Shown here: piece by piece, positions 22,345 to 23,617 of the stretch
Layout of the letters: every line of letters begins with the position of its first letter
Numbering within the stretch: the first letter of the stretch is position 1
NCBI RefSeq assembly: GCF_000725885.1
Contig: NZ_JODR01000044.1
Location: 1 to 23,617, forward strand
DNA length: 23,617 nt
Source: Streptomyces albus subsp. albus
GTDB lineage: Bacteria > Actinomycetota > Actinomycetes > Streptomycetales > Streptomycetaceae
Direction: 5' to 3'
Position numbers and translations under genes: made by a program
Notes under the pieces: model-generated
The model's database searches: none
What the model was told of the DNA's origin: nothing
Seen by the model: the letters and a program-made list of their open reading frames with translations, nothing else

Positions 22345-23617
22345 ATGTCGCCAACCCCCGTCGTCCTCGCGGTGATACCGGCCCGGGGCGGGTCCAAGGG
22401 CGTGGCCGCCAAGAACCTCGCGCCCGTGGCGGGCGTCCCGCTCGTCGCCCGCGCCGCCCGGGAATGCCTGGCCGCGCGGAACGTCACCGACGTGGTCGTC
22501 ACCACCGACGACCCCGCCATCGCCGAAGCAGCCCGCTCGGCCGGTGCCGAGGTCGTCGAACGCCCCGCCGACCTCGCCGGGGACCTGGCCAGCAGCGAAG
22601 CCGCCGTACTGCACGCCATGGACGTCTACGAGAAACGGCACGGCCTGCCGCTGCACACCGTGCTGCTCGTCCAGTGCACCAGCCCCTTCCTGGTGCGGGA
22701 GGACGTGGAGGCCGTCACCGCCGCCGTCGTCGACGACGGTGCCGACAGCGCCCTGACCGTCGCCCCCTTCCACGGCTTCCTGTGGCGCGACGGCGCGGCG
22801 CCCGGCGGTGAGGGCGCCGCCCGGCTGCCCGGCGGGGCTCCCGGCAACGGCGCCGGACCTGTGGAGGTGGGCGGCGCGCACGGCGTCAACCACGACCACG
22901 CCGTGCGGCTCCGCCGCCAGGACCGGCCCGAGGACCTGCTGGAGACCGGTGCCGCCTACGCCATGGACGCCATCGGCTTCCGCGAGGCCGGGCACCGGTT
23001 CTTCGGCCGGATCGCCCTCGTACGGACCGACCCGGCCCGCGTCCTGGAGATCGACGAGCCGCACGACCTCGACCGCGCCCGCGCGCTGGCGCCCCTGCTC
23101 GACGCACGCCGCGACGGGCCGGGCAACCTGCCCACCCGCGAGGACGTGGACGCCGTCGTCCTCGACTTCGACGGGACGCAGACCGACGACCGCGTCTGGA
23201 TCGACGCGGACGGCAGGGAGACCGTCGCCGTGCACCGCGGGGACGGCCTCGGCGTCGCCGCGCTGCGCCGCGCCGGGGTCGAGGTCCTCATCCTGTCCAC
23301 CGAGACCAACCCGGTCGTCGCCGCCCGCGCCGCGAAGCTGCGCGTACCGGTGCTGCACGGCATCGACCGCAAGGACCTCGCACTCAAACAGTGGTGCGAG
23401 GAGCGGGGCATCGCGCCCGAGAGGGTCCTGTACGCGGGCAACGACGCCAACGACCTGCCGTGCTTCGCGCTGGCGGGCTGGCCCGTCGCCGTCGCCGACG
23501 CCCACGACATCGTCCGCGCGGCGGCCCGCGCCGTCACCACCCGGCCCGGCGGCGCCGGAGCCGTCCGCGAGATCGCGGGCTGGCTGGTGGGGGCGGAGTT
23601 GGGGGTTGGGCTGGGGG
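22345..23617 (+). CDS. Fused nonulosonate cytidylyltransferase and HAD phosphatase (partial)
   Basis: The frame stays open to the window edge (424 residues visible). Residues 1-265 are a CMP-sialate/Kdn/KDO synthetase domain: IPARGGSKGVAAKN (11-24) binds CTP, followed by RPADLAGDLASS, VQCTSPFL and RRQDRPEDLLETGAAYAMDAI. Residues about 270 onward are a KdsC/YrbI-type HAD phosphatase: DFDGTQTDD with Asp274 and Asp276, LSTET, a Lys in GIDRKD, and GNDAND (365-370). The fusion could dephosphorylate Kdn- or sialate-9-phosphate and activate the sugar to its CMP form for the transferases nearby. Vertebrate CMP-sialate synthetases carry a similar C-terminal domain. The visible end (AELGVGLG) is probably close to the true C-terminus. 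Confidence 0.9.
   Translation, partial: MSPTPVVLAVIPARGGSKGVAAKNLAPVAGVPLVARAARECLAARNVTDVVVTTDDPAIAEAARSAGAEVVERPADLAGDLASSEAAVLHAMDVYEKRHGLPLHTVLLVQCTSPFLVREDVEAVTAAVVDDGADSALTVAPFHGFLWRDGAAPGGEGAARLPGGAPGNGAGPVEVGGAHGVNHDHAVRLRRQDRPEDLLETGAAYAMDAIGFREAGHRFFGRIALVRTDPARVLEIDEPHDLDRARALAPLLDARRDGPGNLPTREDVDAVVLDFDGTQTDDRVWIDADGRETVAVHRGDGLGVAALRRAGVEVLILSTETNPVVAARAAKLRVPVLHGIDRKDLALKQWCEERGIAPERVLYAGNDANDLPCFALAGWPVAVADAHDIVRAAARAVTTRPGGAGAVREIAGWLVGAELGVGLG

Overview
The window is very GC-rich. Its coding frames have near-saturated G/C third positions, GTG starts are common, and the sdhCDAB order, the glycine/alanine-rich secreted proteins and the leaderless promoters all fit an actinobacterium, almost certainly Streptomyces. 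I see no tRNA, rRNA, CRISPR array, insertion sequence or phage gene, so this looks like chromosomal arm-proximal or core sequence rather than a mobile island.

Layout from left to right. (1) 1-4600: the tail of an unidentified gene; a lipoprotein of the acyl-CoA thioesterase/BAAT hydrolase type; and an MFS transporter facing, across a 17-bp palindrome, a two-gene operon of a monocupin dioxygenase (QueD-like quercetinase) and a carboxylesterase-like hydrolase. The last four items may form a small flavonol-handling unit. (2) 4628-8092: the succinate dehydrogenase operon sdhCDAB on the minus strand, with a strong terminator. (3) 8283-10602: a protein of the OHCU decarboxylase (UraD) fold that appears to lack its catalytic residues, divergent from a GH20 beta-N-acetylhexosaminidase lipoprotein. 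(4) 11051-13212: an ECF sigma factor translationally overlapped by a large single-pass membrane protein that is probably its anti-sigma partner. (5) 13464-14363: an L,D-transpeptidase lipoprotein with a peptidoglycan-binding domain. (6) 14782-17829: a TetR regulator divergent from a FAD aromatic monooxygenase, followed by an HTH-plus-Clp_N protein with its own promoter embedded in the end of the monooxygenase gene. (7) 17942-23617: a cell-wall glycopolymer locus containing a polysialyltransferase-family enzyme, a GT2 glycosyltransferase, a divergent GT-B-like transferase and a fused nonulosonate cytidylyltransferase-HAD phosphatase that runs off the window. This fits teichulosonic acid (Kdn polymer) synthesis.

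A theme of envelope biology runs through the right half: cell-wall hydrolase, L,D-transpeptidase, ECF sigma with membrane partner, and glycopolymer synthesis. A second theme is leaderless transcription: at least six genes have a TANNNT -10 box 6-7 bases before the start codon and no convincing Shine-Dalgarno sequence. The most noteworthy regulatory structures are the paired TTAAC-N3-GTTAA operators at 17031-17081 and the triple GGTTGAC half-site array at 15547-15586.
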